Assembly: GCA_026545765.1 (NCBI GenBank)
Contig: CM048839.1
Span: 51,196,677-51,260,676 of the forward strand
Source of the DNA: Plantago major
Lineage: Eukaryota > Streptophyta > Magnoliopsida > Lamiales > Plantaginaceae
Reading direction: 5' to 3'
Length of the DNA stretch: 64,000 nucleotides
Positions within the stretch are counted from its first letter, which is position 1, and each line of letters starts with the position of its first letter. A program made the translations under genes and the position numbers. The notes beneath the pieces were generated by a model, which searched no databases, was not told the DNA's origin, and worked only from the letters and a program-made list of their open reading frames with translations. Shown piece after piece: positions 54,772 to 64,000 of this stretch.

Positions 54772-56100
54772 ATGACGCACTCAGACGAATACGTTCTGGA
54801 AGAGGTAGAGGAGGTGGACGTCGTCACTCAGATCAAAACCTTGGCGGCCCAGTTGCAAGAGAACGCCAAGAAGATCAAGCTCCTTGAGGATGAGAACCGC
54901 AATGTCCACCAGGAGAACTCGCTCTTGAAGGAAAGGGTTGAGTCTATCGTCCACCAGGAGGCTCCAACATTGGATGCGGCCTCGTCTCGCCGACTGACTC
55001 ATGGCACTGGGGTGGAGAACCCACCACGCAACACGATTGAGGCTTGCCAGCTAACCTTTGAAGAGACGGAAGGGGTGATTCCCGTAACTCCAGTTTCTCA
55101 AGTGGTAAGCGCTCTGCCAAGGCCATCCCTTGAGATCACTCAAGGTACCACCAGCAGAAGGGTTTCGTTCGAAGGTGCTAACCCAAGGATGAACGATGAA
55201 TCACCACAACAACGTAACCAAAGCGCAAGTCAGGTAGATCACTTGCTAACCCTCTCTGCAGGTCACGGAAGTAGCAACGAGGAGCTAGCCTCCAAACTGG
55301 TGAGCTTGGAAGAGATGATCCAAAGGATCCCTGGAGTGCCAGCACCGATCAAGAAGAGCTTACCTAACAACTTTGCTGACTCTCCCTTCGCCGATGCTAT
55401 AGCCTTGTTGGAGATGCCAACCAAGTTCACCTTCCCAAGAATGAAGCTCTATGATGGAATGACGGACCCAGACGACCATGTCTCACAGTACAAGCAGAGG
55501 ATGTTCACCATAGCCATCCCCAGGGATCTCCGTGAGGCATGCATGTGCAACGGGTTTGGTTCCAGTCTGATCGGACCAGCCCTACAATGGTATACCAACT
55601 TACCCAACAATTTCATTTCTTCTTTTGCCCAATTATTCGAATGCTTTGTGGAACAATTCGCAAGCAATCGCAAGCTTTTGAAACTGTCGGACGACTTGTA
55701 TAGCGTCCGGCAAAGACCTAACGAATCTCTCATGGAGTACGTCGCAAGATTCAACAAGGAGAAGGTGTCAATCCCCAATTTTAACAAGGACACTGCTGTC
55801 AACGCCTTCCGCAAAGGGTTACCACCCAACTCGGGGTTGTACAAGGAGCTGACCATGTACCCCTGTCGAACAATGGAAGACGTGCTCGCCAAGGCATGGG
55901 CTCAGATCAAATGGGAGGAGGAGGATGCCAACAGACCATACATGTCAAGCCAAAGCGTTCGCAGGGAGCCCAAGCCTAACAGACGAGTTGAACGAAGGGT
56001 TCCAGACTATCGTGCTAGGTCATACCCAACTGAGAGAAGACATGGGCCTGTTGTGAATCCACCTCGCCCTCCAATCCAACAAAGGAGGACAGAAACCTGA
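54772..56100 (+). CDS. gag: Gypsy (Tat) gag
   Basis: This is a 442-aa open frame from the first ATG after the primer site. It has an N-terminal coiled coil (residues 20-65), a low-complexity linker, then the capsid domain (about residues 200-385) with FTFPRMKLYDGMTDPDDHV, GSSLIGPALQWYTNLP and RQRPNESLMEYVARFN, and a basic tail (RREPKPNRRVERR). The frame ends at 56100, 80 bp before the next. The zinc-knuckle-like segment CEFHGGHGHTTAEC sits in the following frame, so one shift (natural or mutational) separates them. Confidence 0.9.
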   Translation: MTHSDEYVLEEVEEVDVVTQIKTLAAQLQENAKKIKLLEDENRNVHQENSLLKERVESIVHQEAPTLDAASSRRLTHGTGVENPPRNTIEACQLTFEETEGVIPVTPVSQVVSALPRPSLEITQGTTSRRVSFEGANPRMNDESPQQRNQSASQVDHLLTLSAGHGSSNEELASKLVSLEEMIQRIPGVPAPIKKSLPNNFADSPFADAIALLEMPTKFTFPRMKLYDGMTDPDDHVSQYKQRMFTIAIPRDLREACMCNGFGSSLIGPALQWYTNLPNNFISSFAQLFECFVEQFASNRKLLKLSDDLYSVRQRPNESLMEYVARFNKEKVSIPNFNKDTAVNAFRKGLPPNSGLYKELTMYPCRTMEDVLAKAWAQIKWEEEDANRPYMSSQSVRREPKPNRRVERRVPDYRARSYPTERRHGPVVNPPRPPIQQRRTET

Positions 56101-56180
56101 GCACTGCCTCCGAGTTACTCCCTCAACATTGAACCAGAGGAGTGTGTAGCAGTCATGAAAAGCATGGGTGACAGAGTTAG

Positions 56181-56915
56181 ATGGCCAGGAAACTCAGGAC
56201 ACCTCCAGATCAAAGAAATTCCAACAAGTGGTGTGAGTTTCATGGAGGCCATGGCCATACAACTGCAGAGTGCATCTCCCTGCGATTGGAGGTAGCCGAG
56301 CTCTTGAAGAGAGGGCACTTGACGGAGTACCTCTCTGACAAAGGTAAGAAGACCCTCGCCAGTCGGCAGGGCACTGATCTACCTGAGCCCCCTCAGACCA
56401 ACAAGGTAATCAACGTAATCTCTGGGGGGTCAGAGATCAGCGGTGTCTCATACTCTGCGGCGAAGCGCCATAGTAGGCAAACGGTAAGGCCTGAGCCTAA
56501 CGCTCGCAGGGCATCAGACACCTCTTCGTCTGACATGACTATTAGCTTCTCAGACCAAGATTCTAAGCAACTAATCAGTCCTCATGACGATGCTTTAGTT
56601 ATTTCAATTCTTATTGCAAACTGTCTTACGAAGAGAGTTCTCATTGACAATGGGAGCTCTGCTAACATCATTTTCCTAGATGCTCTGACAGAAATGGGGA
56701 TAGATGAGACTGCCATCCTTCGTCGGCCGAAAACTCTGTATGGCTTCAGTGGAGAAAAGAAGTACACGGTTGGGAGTGTTACCCTTCCTGTTTATGCGGA
56801 AGGCGTTAACCTACCAACGAAGTTCCTGATTGTAGATAGTCCGTCAAGCTACAATGCCATCCTTGGTAGGCCGTGGATTCACGAGATGAAAGCAGTACCG
56901 TCAACCTACCACTAG
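56181..56915 (+). CDS. Gypsy (Tat) nucleocapsid knuckle and aspartic protease region
   Basis: The frame begins MARKLRTPPDQ and carries CEFHGGHGHTTAEC, the histidine-rich knuckle typical of this lineage. The protease follows, with the active-site triad region VLIDNGSSANIIF (near residue 150) and the NAILGRPWIHEMKA block near its end. It stops at 56915. The protease cuts the Gag-Pol polyprotein. In intact relatives it is continuous with RT; here the frame differs from both neighbours. Confidence 0.85.
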   Translation: MARKLRTPPDQRNSNKWCEFHGGHGHTTAECISLRLEVAELLKRGHLTEYLSDKGKKTLASRQGTDLPEPPQTNKVINVISGGSEISGVSYSAAKRHSRQTVRPEPNARRASDTSSSDMTISFSDQDSKQLISPHDDALVISILIANCLTKRVLIDNGSSANIIFLDALTEMGIDETAILRRPKTLYGFSGEKKYTVGSVTLPVYAEGVNLPTKFLIVDSPSSYNAILGRPWIHEMKAVPSTYH

Positions 56916-57069
56916 GTGATTCGCTTCTCTACCAAGTGGGGGGGTGAAGGAGATTCTTGGGCAGCAGCGGGATGCGAGGACGTGTTACATGGAAGCCCTG
57001 AAGCCCAAGGCAGCAGAGTTATAGCAATTACAACAACTCAACCCACCAGTTGACCCGGACCAGCCAGGA

Positions 57070-59226
57070 ATGGAAGAGCTCGATGAAGTTCAGATTCACC
57101 CAGACTATCCAGATCAAAAAGTTCAGATTGGGGCAAGGTTGAGGCCAGAGTTAAGAGAGCAGCTGGTCACATTTCTCAAAGTTCACCACGACTGCTTTGC
57201 TTGGTCACATGCACACATGACAGGAGTCGACCTGGAGGTTATCACCCACAGACTTGAGGTTGATCCAGATTACCCACCAGTCAGACAGAAACGAAGGAAG
57301 TTCGCTCTAGAGCGGAACAAGGTTATCAATGAAGAAGTACAAAAGTTGCTTGATATCGGGTCAGTCCCCGAAGTACATTACCCGGACTGGTTAGCCAACG
57401 TTGTGGTAGTAAAGAAGAAAAATGGTAAGTGGCGAGTGTGCATAGACTTCACTGACCTCAACAAAGCATGCCCGAAGGATTCTTTTCCGCTTCCACACAT
57501 AGACATGCTAGTGGACGCTACAGCAGGACATGAGCTTCTAAGCTTCATGGACGCCTTCTCAGGTTATAACCAGATATTGATGCACCCTGAAGATCAAGAG
57601 AAGACAGCCTTCGTCACAGAGAGGGGAACCTTCTGTTACAAGGGCATGCCCTTTGGACTCAAGAATGCGGGAGCCACTTACCAGCGCCTAGTCAACCGCA
57701 TGTTCACTAGCATGCTGGGGGAAAACATGGAGGTGTACATCGATGACATGCTAGTCAAGTCCCTGGTCGCCGACCAACACTTAGACCATCTCCGCCGAGC
57801 CTTCTCAGTTCTCCGCAGATACAACATGAAGTTGAATCCAGCCAAGTGCTCCTTTGGAGTCTCCTCTGGGAAATTCCTTGGATACTTGGTCACACAAAGA
57901 GGTATTGAGGCTAACCCTGATCAAATTCGTTCTATTGCTAACATCCCTTCCCCCAAGTGTGTTAAAGATGTGCAGAAACTGACTGGGAGGCTAGCAGCCC
58001 TCAGTAGATTCATACCCAAATCATCCGAGAAGTGTCGTCCATTCTTTGACACTCTACGGAAGAGCAAAGATTTCCAATGGACAGGCGAGTGTGAGGATTC
58101 CTTGCAACAAATCAAGCGTTACCTTACCACATCTCCAGTACTGTCAAAGCCCAAGGTTGGAGAGACTCTGTTCATTTACCTTGCAGTCTCCAACACAGCA
58201 GTCCTAGTCAGAGAAGAAGATGGAAACCAACTCCCAGTCTACTATGTGAGCAAGTCCTTACTAGACGCAGAGACTCGGTACAGCCAGCTGGAGAAGCTAG
58301 CCCTAGCACTATTCACCTCAGCAAGGAAGCTGCGTCCTTACTTCCAATTCCATCCAATCGTAGTCCTCACCAGCTTTCCACTTCACATTATCTTGCACAA
58401 GCCAGAGGTTTCTAGTAGACTTTCAAAATGGGCAGTTGAACTCAGTGAGTACGACGTCTCCTTCCAGCCCCGCACGGCCATCAAGTCACAGGCGCTTGCG
58501 GACTTCATAGCGGATTTCACTCCAACTGAATTAGGTCAAGCGGAAAAGGAGTTATTTTGCTTACAGGAGAAGGGCAACTTGCAGTGGAAGCTCTCGGTCG
58601 ATGGCTCCAGCAATACCAAAGGAAGTGGGCTCGGCATAGTCCTTACCTCGCCAGACGGAGACACAATCCAAAGAGCCATTCGATGTGGATTCAAAGCAAC
58701 CAACAACGAGTCCGGGTATGAGGCGCTTATAGCTGGCCTCAACTTAGCTCGGGACATGGGCATAAAAATCATTCAGGTACAATCGGACTCACAGTTAGTA
58801 ATTAACCAATTGCAGGGCTCTTACCAAACCAGAGACACCAAGATGGCTGCCTATCTCCAGCTAGTCAAGGAGTTGCAGTCCTCCTTCGAGGAGTTCTCTA
58901 TTTCGCATGTACCAAGGTCGGACAACAACCACGCAGACGCCCTTGCCAACTTGGGAGCGGCCATCCAAACCACAACACCAATGACTATTCCAGTAGTGTA
59001 TGTACAATGGCCTGCAACATGGAAGGGTGAGCCCGCCAACCAAACAGTGGTTGATATAACAACTGAGTCAAATTGGATGACTCCATTAATATTGTACTTG
59101 TCCAACAGAGAACTTCCAGAAGTCAAAAGCGAGGCAAGGAGGGTAAAGGCAAAGCAGCCCGCTTCACGCTCCTCGATAGATAACTCTATAAGAGATCCTA
59201 TTCAGGACCCCTACTCAGGTGCGTAA
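57070..59226 (+). CDS. pol: Gypsy (Tat) reverse transcriptase and RNase H
   Basis: The 718-aa frame holds RT from about residue 70, with NVVVVKKKNGKWRVCIDF, LLSFMDAFSGYNQI and the catalytic VYIDDMLVKS. The first RNase H/connection region follows (near residues 340-490), then a second RNase H-like domain (WKLSVDGSSNTKGSGLGIVL; ESGYEALIAGL; VQSDSQLVINQL; ADALANLGAAI, about residues 510-650). Two RNase H modules are characteristic of the Tat/Ogre lineage. The usual MDFTDLN appears as IDFTDLN. At the end the frame slips near 59150 before the integrase zinc domain. Confidence 0.92.
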   Translation: MEELDEVQIHPDYPDQKVQIGARLRPELREQLVTFLKVHHDCFAWSHAHMTGVDLEVITHRLEVDPDYPPVRQKRRKFALERNKVINEEVQKLLDIGSVPEVHYPDWLANVVVVKKKNGKWRVCIDFTDLNKACPKDSFPLPHIDMLVDATAGHELLSFMDAFSGYNQILMHPEDQEKTAFVTERGTFCYKGMPFGLKNAGATYQRLVNRMFTSMLGENMEVYIDDMLVKSLVADQHLDHLRRAFSVLRRYNMKLNPAKCSFGVSSGKFLGYLVTQRGIEANPDQIRSIANIPSPKCVKDVQKLTGRLAALSRFIPKSSEKCRPFFDTLRKSKDFQWTGECEDSLQQIKRYLTTSPVLSKPKVGETLFIYLAVSNTAVLVREEDGNQLPVYYVSKSLLDAETRYSQLEKLALALFTSARKLRPYFQFHPIVVLTSFPLHIILHKPEVSSRLSKWAVELSEYDVSFQPRTAIKSQALADFIADFTPTELGQAEKELFCLQEKGNLQWKLSVDGSSNTKGSGLGIVLTSPDGDTIQRAIRCGFKATNNESGYEALIAGLNLARDMGIKIIQVQSDSQLVINQLQGSYQTRDTKMAAYLQLVKELQSSFEEFSISHVPRSDNNHADALANLGAAIQTTTPMTIPVVYVQWPATWKGEPANQTVVDITTESNWMTPLILYLSNRELPEVKSEARRVKAKQPASRSSIDNSIRDPIQDPYSGA

Positions 59227-60339
59227 CTAATAATGAAGCTAGACATGTTCTGACTGAACTGCATGCAGGAGAATGCGGTAACCATTCCGGAGCTAGAAGT
59301 CTTGCCCACCGAGAACTAACAATCGGGTACTATTGGCCAACCATGAGGGCTGATGCTCTAGACTTTGTGAGAAGATGTGACTCATGCCAAAGACACTCAC
59401 ACATCAGCCACATCCCACCAGAGAGGCTACACCCATCCTTTGCTCCATGGCCTTTTATGAAATGGGGGATGGACATAGTAGGGAAACTACCTATGCACCA
59501 GGCCAACGAGTGTACATGCTCGCAGTAACCGATTACTTCACCAAGTGGGTGGAAGTAGAAGCCTTCAAGCAAGTCCGTGACACAGAGGTAAAAATTTCAT
59601 TTGTAAACATGTGATCTGCAGGTACGGAGTCCCCTACGAAATCGTGATAGACAATGGCTCCCAGTTCATAAGCTATGAGTTTCAAGATTTCTGCAAAGAA
59701 TGGGGAATCAAGCTTACATTTTCCACTCCACGCTATCCCCAAGCGAATGGACAAGCGGAGTCGACCAACAAGACTATCATGAACAACCTCAAAAAACGGC
59801 TGAAACAAGCAAAAGGAGCATGGGCGGATGAACTCCCAGGCGTCCTATGGTCGTACCGAACCACACCAAGGACTCCAACTAGAGAAACACCATTCAGCAT
59901 GACATATGGAACTGAAGCAGTCATACCCATAGAAGTGGGACTACCCACAGCAAGATACAAAATGGCTAGCGAGCAAACCAACGACGCAGAATTGGCATAC
60001 GAGCTCGACTTCGTTGATGAGCTCAGAGAAAGAGCAATGATCCGAAGCACTGCCTACCAATATAAAGCTGCACAACACTTCAACAGGAACATTCGCGTAC
60101 GAACCTTCAAGCAAGATGATTGGGTTTTACGCAGGGTATTCCAGAACACAAAGGAGACAGGAGCTGGAAAACTCGGACCAAATTGGGAAAGTCCTTACAA
60201 AATCACAAAGGTAGTAGGCAATGGAGCCTACAAGCTAGAAACCAAGGAAGGACGACAGATAGCTAACAGCTGGAACGCCATCCACCTAAAGAGGTACTTT
60301 TTTTATACACTTGTTCTTTCGAGGCCGATCTTTTGTTGA
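59150..60339 (+). pseudogene. Gypsy (Tat) integrase, frame-broken
   Basis: The N-terminal HHCC zinc domain is recognisable at 59250-59400 (LHAGECGNHSGARSLAHR...CDSCQRHS), preceded by one TAA in frame. The catalytic core is split over three frames: AVTDYFTKWVEVEAF (first Asp, near 59525), IVIDNGSQF (second Asp, near 59645) and NGQAESTNKTI (Glu, near 59750). The frame from 59611 runs 242 aa to 60339 through the C-terminal region (LGPNWESPYKITKVVGNGAYKL). It would insert the cDNA into the genome. Stops near 59188, 59526 and 59612 disable this copy unless they are sequence errors. Confidence 0.88.
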
Positions 60340-61200
60340 GAACACCCTGAACTGACCAGGGGCAAGTCGGTTATCTAACCCGACTGGCAGTTTGGGTAAA
60401 CGCCCCACCCCACCCCCACCCCCCATTAACGTCTTGCAGGAGCATGAGACACACAACTAGTCTCCATTCCTTGATGCTCACAAGCCACGCAGCAGCATGG
60501 GCATACACATCCTCGGTGAAGGTACAACTACATATACCCATGAGATTGATTTCTCACTACAACCAGCCGACCTGACAAGGGGCTAGCTGGTCACCTAACC
60601 CAGCTATGCAGGTCGGTCAACCGCCCCACCCCCTAACCTTTCCAAAAGGATCGATTCCACTCATGTTGCAAGATGGCGTCTCATGATTACGGCTAAAGTA
60701 ATGCCACGCGACATATCTTACTTCCAAGTGATCATCCAAATTCCAAAACATACTGCTCAACAAAGCCAACCATTCATCAGGCTGAGCAACAAAACACGTG
60801 GATTTACATCTATTCTGATTGGATTGCATTTGTTTAATCCATGAGATGCGCCAAAAACAGCTTCATGGTTTAGACAAGTGCAAGCCTTTCAAAATTGATG
60901 ATCACTACCATACAAGGAATGTTAGCTCCCTGCACCTGTTAGCAGGTAGATTGTACAACAAATCAAGCAGACAAGAGCTCCCTGCCTATTCCAACAATCA
61001 ATATCAATTTATTGAGCCTAGTTGCCAGCAGAAATAAACAGACAGGCCTGACTTGCTGCCACACCATATGTATTCCAAGGTATGAACCAAAGTCGCCTTT
61101 TGAGATTGATTTCTCTCTAACACAACCGATCTGACCAGAGGCTAGTCGGTCAACTAACCCAACTAGGCAGGACGGTTCAACGCCTCCCCTCTCCAAGAGG
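60340..61200 (+). repeat. Gypsy 3' non-coding region with three diverged 80-90 bp repeats
   Basis: A phrase of the form 'GACCTGACAAGGGGCTAGC' + 'TCACCTAACCC' + 'CGCCCCACCCC' occurs at about 60345-60425, 60545-60640 and 61105-61195. Each has the order tract GATTGATTTCT, CTGACCAGGGG, GGTCA..CTAACCC, CAACGCCCC. Spacing is about 200 and 560 bp. Nothing coding is seen. Confidence 0.7.
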
Positions 61201-61229
61201 GTCCATCACTGAATTCTACAGTCAGGACA

Positions 61230-61745
61230 TAGGGTGAACTCTACAAAACCAGCCGTTTGACTGACGCAGCTTGACATCCACCTGCAAGTCGATCGACACC
61301 CACCGTCGACAGACGCAAAGATGGCACCCACCGCGACGCATGGCGTCCACCGCAAGTCGACCGGCAAACCGTCTAGACGCAGCCGACATCCACATCCACC
61401 GGTCGGCAACCAGACGTCTGACTGACGCAGCTTGACATCCACCTAAGTTGGCACCGGACAGACGTCTGACCGACTTGACATCCACCGCAGCCGGTGGCAC
61501 CCGTCGACCGACGTAACTTGACACCCACACCGAAGCCGACTAACACCCACCGTCAGCGGATGCAAGATGGCACCCACTGCAGTCGACATGGCAAGATGTC
61601 CACACGCATCTTGGCCCGACACCCACCGCACGACAGACACTTGACACCCACGCAGGTGGCCGACACCGGCCGTCTGACAAACATAGCATGGCACCCAATG
61701 ACAAGCTGACATACATAGATGTCTGACTGACTCGGCGTGGCACAA
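61230..61745 (+). repeat. Scrambled short tandem repeats in the gypsy 3' tail
   Basis: Words such as TTGACATCCACC, GACACCCACCG, GATGGCACCCACC and GTCTGACTGACGCAGC recur many times at variable spacing. GACTGACGCAGCTTGACATC occurs in full at about 61259 and 61422. GC content is far above the surroundings. Tandem repeats between pol and the 3' LTR are known for Tat/Ogre elements. Confidence 0.8.
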
Positions 61746-61807
61746 ATTCGACGAAGCAGGCGGACGAACACGATAATAGTTCAAGCACTACTCCTTTGGA
61801 CTAGAGC

Positions 61808-61816
61808 TTAAACTGG
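61808..61816 (+). promoter_or_regulatory. Possible polypurine tract of the gypsy element
   Basis: AAACTGGGGGAC resembles the GGGGGAC tracts before Tat 3' LTRs. The sequence after it does not match the 5' LTR, so either it is not the tract or the 3' LTR is replaced or lies outside. Confidence 0.3.
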
Positions 61817-64000
61817 GGGACAAACCTAGTAGACAAAGTCCAACAGTGCCAAGCGAGTTGCTTAGAGGTTAGTCCGTAATGTCTCATTCAATTAGACTTG
61901 TAAGACAAGCATGGCTGGATGGTTAATACAAGCATGATTGCATGAATAAGGCTAGTTAGTCACTCATTCATTCTAAATTGTTTTCACCACTATCAGTATA
62001 TGTGCTAGCTCAACAAGCAGTTCTTGTTATGAATTTCTTTGTCTGTGCCCCAATTACATGAGTATGATTTATGAATATGTCTACCATACTATCGATGAAG
62101 CTCGTTTTTTATGTGCTCTCTTCATCACATGAACATTATTAATTCCATATGTATGACTCGTTCTAAGCTACTTCACTCATGTTTGACCACTTTCATTGAG
62201 TATTAATATTTTTTAGATACCATATTCAAAATCGTATCTTGTTACATTTACCATGAAAAGTGTACAAGGCGTACAAACGACCCACGAGGTTACATTCCAA
62301 AATTTCTGCAAAGAGCAAATACGAGACATACTGTTTAGAAGCCTATGCGGCTGAAAAAGTTATGGGTACAACCTGAAAAAGAGCAAAAACCTTCCAAACA
62401 CACTCATTAGTCCAGCCCTACGAGGGCATTACTTGTGCAAAACGTTCAGACAACAAGTTGACATGAGTACATAAGGCAGTCTAACATGCCAAAAGTTATA
62501 CATACACCTGAACAACATTGGTGAAATCTTAATATAGAAATATATTTACATTTAATTCTACACCAAAATATAAGAGGTACAAGGCCTCCATGCATCTTTC
62601 AATAACTAGTTCAAAGTCTATTGTGTTCGGCCTAATGTGTCTTTCAGCTCCATCCTTCAACACATCCAAGTCGACTAACATGCTGACTAACCTTAAGATA
62701 GTTGGCGAAAAGCACAAGCTAAGTGAAATGAAAGTACAATATACATATGATCAAAGAATCATCGGCTTCATATTGCAAGCTGACTTGCCATACTCCAGTA
62801 AGCTTGGTCTACTTCACTAGACCAACTTTTTATGTGTACTCCAATCTCAGGCAGCTACCTATTTCACTCATAGTCGAGCGATTCATTAGTCTTGTACAAC
62901 ATGATTGCCTTGAAATTAACACCTTCCATGCACGGATAAGGAATAGTTTCCTACGGTACCCAACAAGCAAGACATATCAGTAAAATTTCAACTGGAAATA
63001 ACTCCCAACATGTAAAACACAGTTTCAATACATATCCATCTCTGATAGACATCGCCAACATAGGCCAAGGTCTCATCCAACGTCATTAATATACATGCCA
63101 AACAAGGTATCCAACATACTAGCTCTACAACAATCCAACATTATGCTCATTTACAAACAAAGCATCACAACATGGATATTACCAAATCCAAATGCAGTGA
63201 CATATAGCGATCCAAAACTCATGGTAAGATATACAATTTCAAAATTGAGCCCAGCACTTCAAGTTTCAAAAACATCAGAACTAAATTCCAAATGGCATAT
63301 CAATGTCACAGAACCTGAACATAACTAAGAAGTTGTTTGCTTGCACTCCCGCTAGAAAAACTCGAACAAAAAGATGTTCGTCGTTTCACGATAATTATCC
63401 CACAATCCAAAAATGAAACTAAAAAGAATATACATTCGCCAAGAGTCCAAAAAATTCCAGCAGTTCAATTTCAGCTCGAGAATCTCATGCCAAAGAATAA
63501 CACATTCCAGTTCAAAAAAAATATGAAGGGGAAGATGAACAGTACCGCTCACCGGTACACGCCGCCCTCCGCTCTGATGTCAGCTTGCTTTGTCACGGCG
63601 CCTCCCTACCTTCCTGCTCTGGCCTCCACCACCAAAGAAACCCAAACTTCGGCCACTTGTTCTGCCCTCTGTCCGCCTTCTCTCCTTCCCTGCTCTATTT
63701 CTCCACCGGAAATGGTGAACTCCGGCCACCTTCACTCTCCCCACACGCTCAGCCTCTCCACCTGTCTCCTCCTCCGTTATCCCTCAGATCTGCTCTTGTT
63801 CCGCCTCTCCATCCACTGTCACTCTCTCTGTGCCCTCAACTCGCCACGTCGCCTCTCTTCTCTGTTCGAAAATGAAGAGAAAGAGAGATGCCAATTTCTC
63901 TTTCGGACTGAGGGAGTAAGATAATTGACGCGAATAAATGTGAAGGAGAAAGAAAATGGCAATGGAGAGAAGAAGAGGAAGAAAATGGCGATGGGGAGAA
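61817..64000. other. No supported gene; probable TE or intergenic sequence
   Basis: AT-rich sequence with only short frames of no recognisable content. The sequence becomes C/T-rich after 63560 (Pro/Ser/Leu-rich chance frame 63337-63924), resembling a leader or promoter-proximal region. A single Stowaway-like end (GGACTGAGGGAG then TA) lies at 63907-63919 without a visible partner. Purine-rich GAAGAAGAGG runs follow to the window end. Confidence 0.4.

Noticed and set aside
61206-61788. Several overlapping Cys-rich minus-strand frames
   Set aside because: They are translations of the short GC-rich repeats in the gypsy tail; repeated words explain the repeated Cys patterns.
63907-63919. Stowaway-like end GGACTGAGGGAG
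   Set aside because: No matching left end within several hundred bases, so a MITE cannot be called.
63337-63924. 195-aa open frame near the right edge
   Set aside because: Composition follows the C/T-rich DNA (Pro/Ser/Leu), there is no recognisable domain, and the first part and last part have different character. It is more likely a leader or promoter-proximal stretch of something outside the window.

Overview
This is plant nuclear DNA, almost certainly from a eudicot. The evidence is spliced genes with GT-AG introns, Ty1/copia elements with an initiator-Met tRNA primer site, Tat-type Ty3/gypsy, CACTA, hAT, PIF/Harbinger and Stowaway elements, and AT-rich introns. From memory only, the extra ORF in the copia elements resembles predicted proteins common in Lamiales; I could not check this.

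Layout. (1) 1-22460 is a decayed PIF/Harbinger transposon on the + strand, ending about 80 bp upstream of a host gene. It was split by a complete gag-only gypsy element (538-4490, duplication CTTAG), which itself carries a Stowaway MITE (3203-3475, TA). It was split again by a complete 16.1-kb copia element 'A1' (4666-20766, minus strand, duplication CCAAC) that landed between codons 3 and 4 of the Harbinger transposase. (2) About 22540-29300 is the only convincing host gene: a 5'UTR exon, five coding exons, a long 3'UTR intron holding a hAT element (27706-28854, 8-bp duplication), and a terminal 3'UTR exon. The product, about 690 aa, is not one I recognise, and the main exon has an apparent frameshift. 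(3) About 29380-29885 (minus) is a TATA-binding-protein pseudogene, followed by an old copia LTR and a gypsy LTR fragment. (4) 31034-53595 is an older copia element 'B' (minus strand). Its LTR holds a CACTA element (31403-35150, duplication TAG) and its interior holds a second A-family copia, 'A2' (37122-51510, plus strand, duplication CACTT). (5) About 53600-61814 is a Tat-lineage gypsy element with gag, protease, RT-RNase H and integrase in broken frames and a repeat-rich 3' tail. (6) 61815-64000 shows no gene I can support.

The most unusual content is the region of copia A and B between pol and the 3' LTR. It is organised like a host gene: a TATA box and pyrimidine-rich leader, an ATG, then short in-frame exon modules of 34-50 codons separated by phase-0 GT-AG introns of 63-86 nt, then a long acidic coiled-coil region and a distinct C-terminal domain. 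Intron positions are shared by families A and B, and B has one module fewer.

A general caution: A1 and A2, and the two LTRs of each, differ largely at CAG/CTG trinucleotides. That pattern looks like base-calling error at CHG-methylated cytosines in unpolished repeats. Many of the frameshifts described in these elements may therefore be artefacts.
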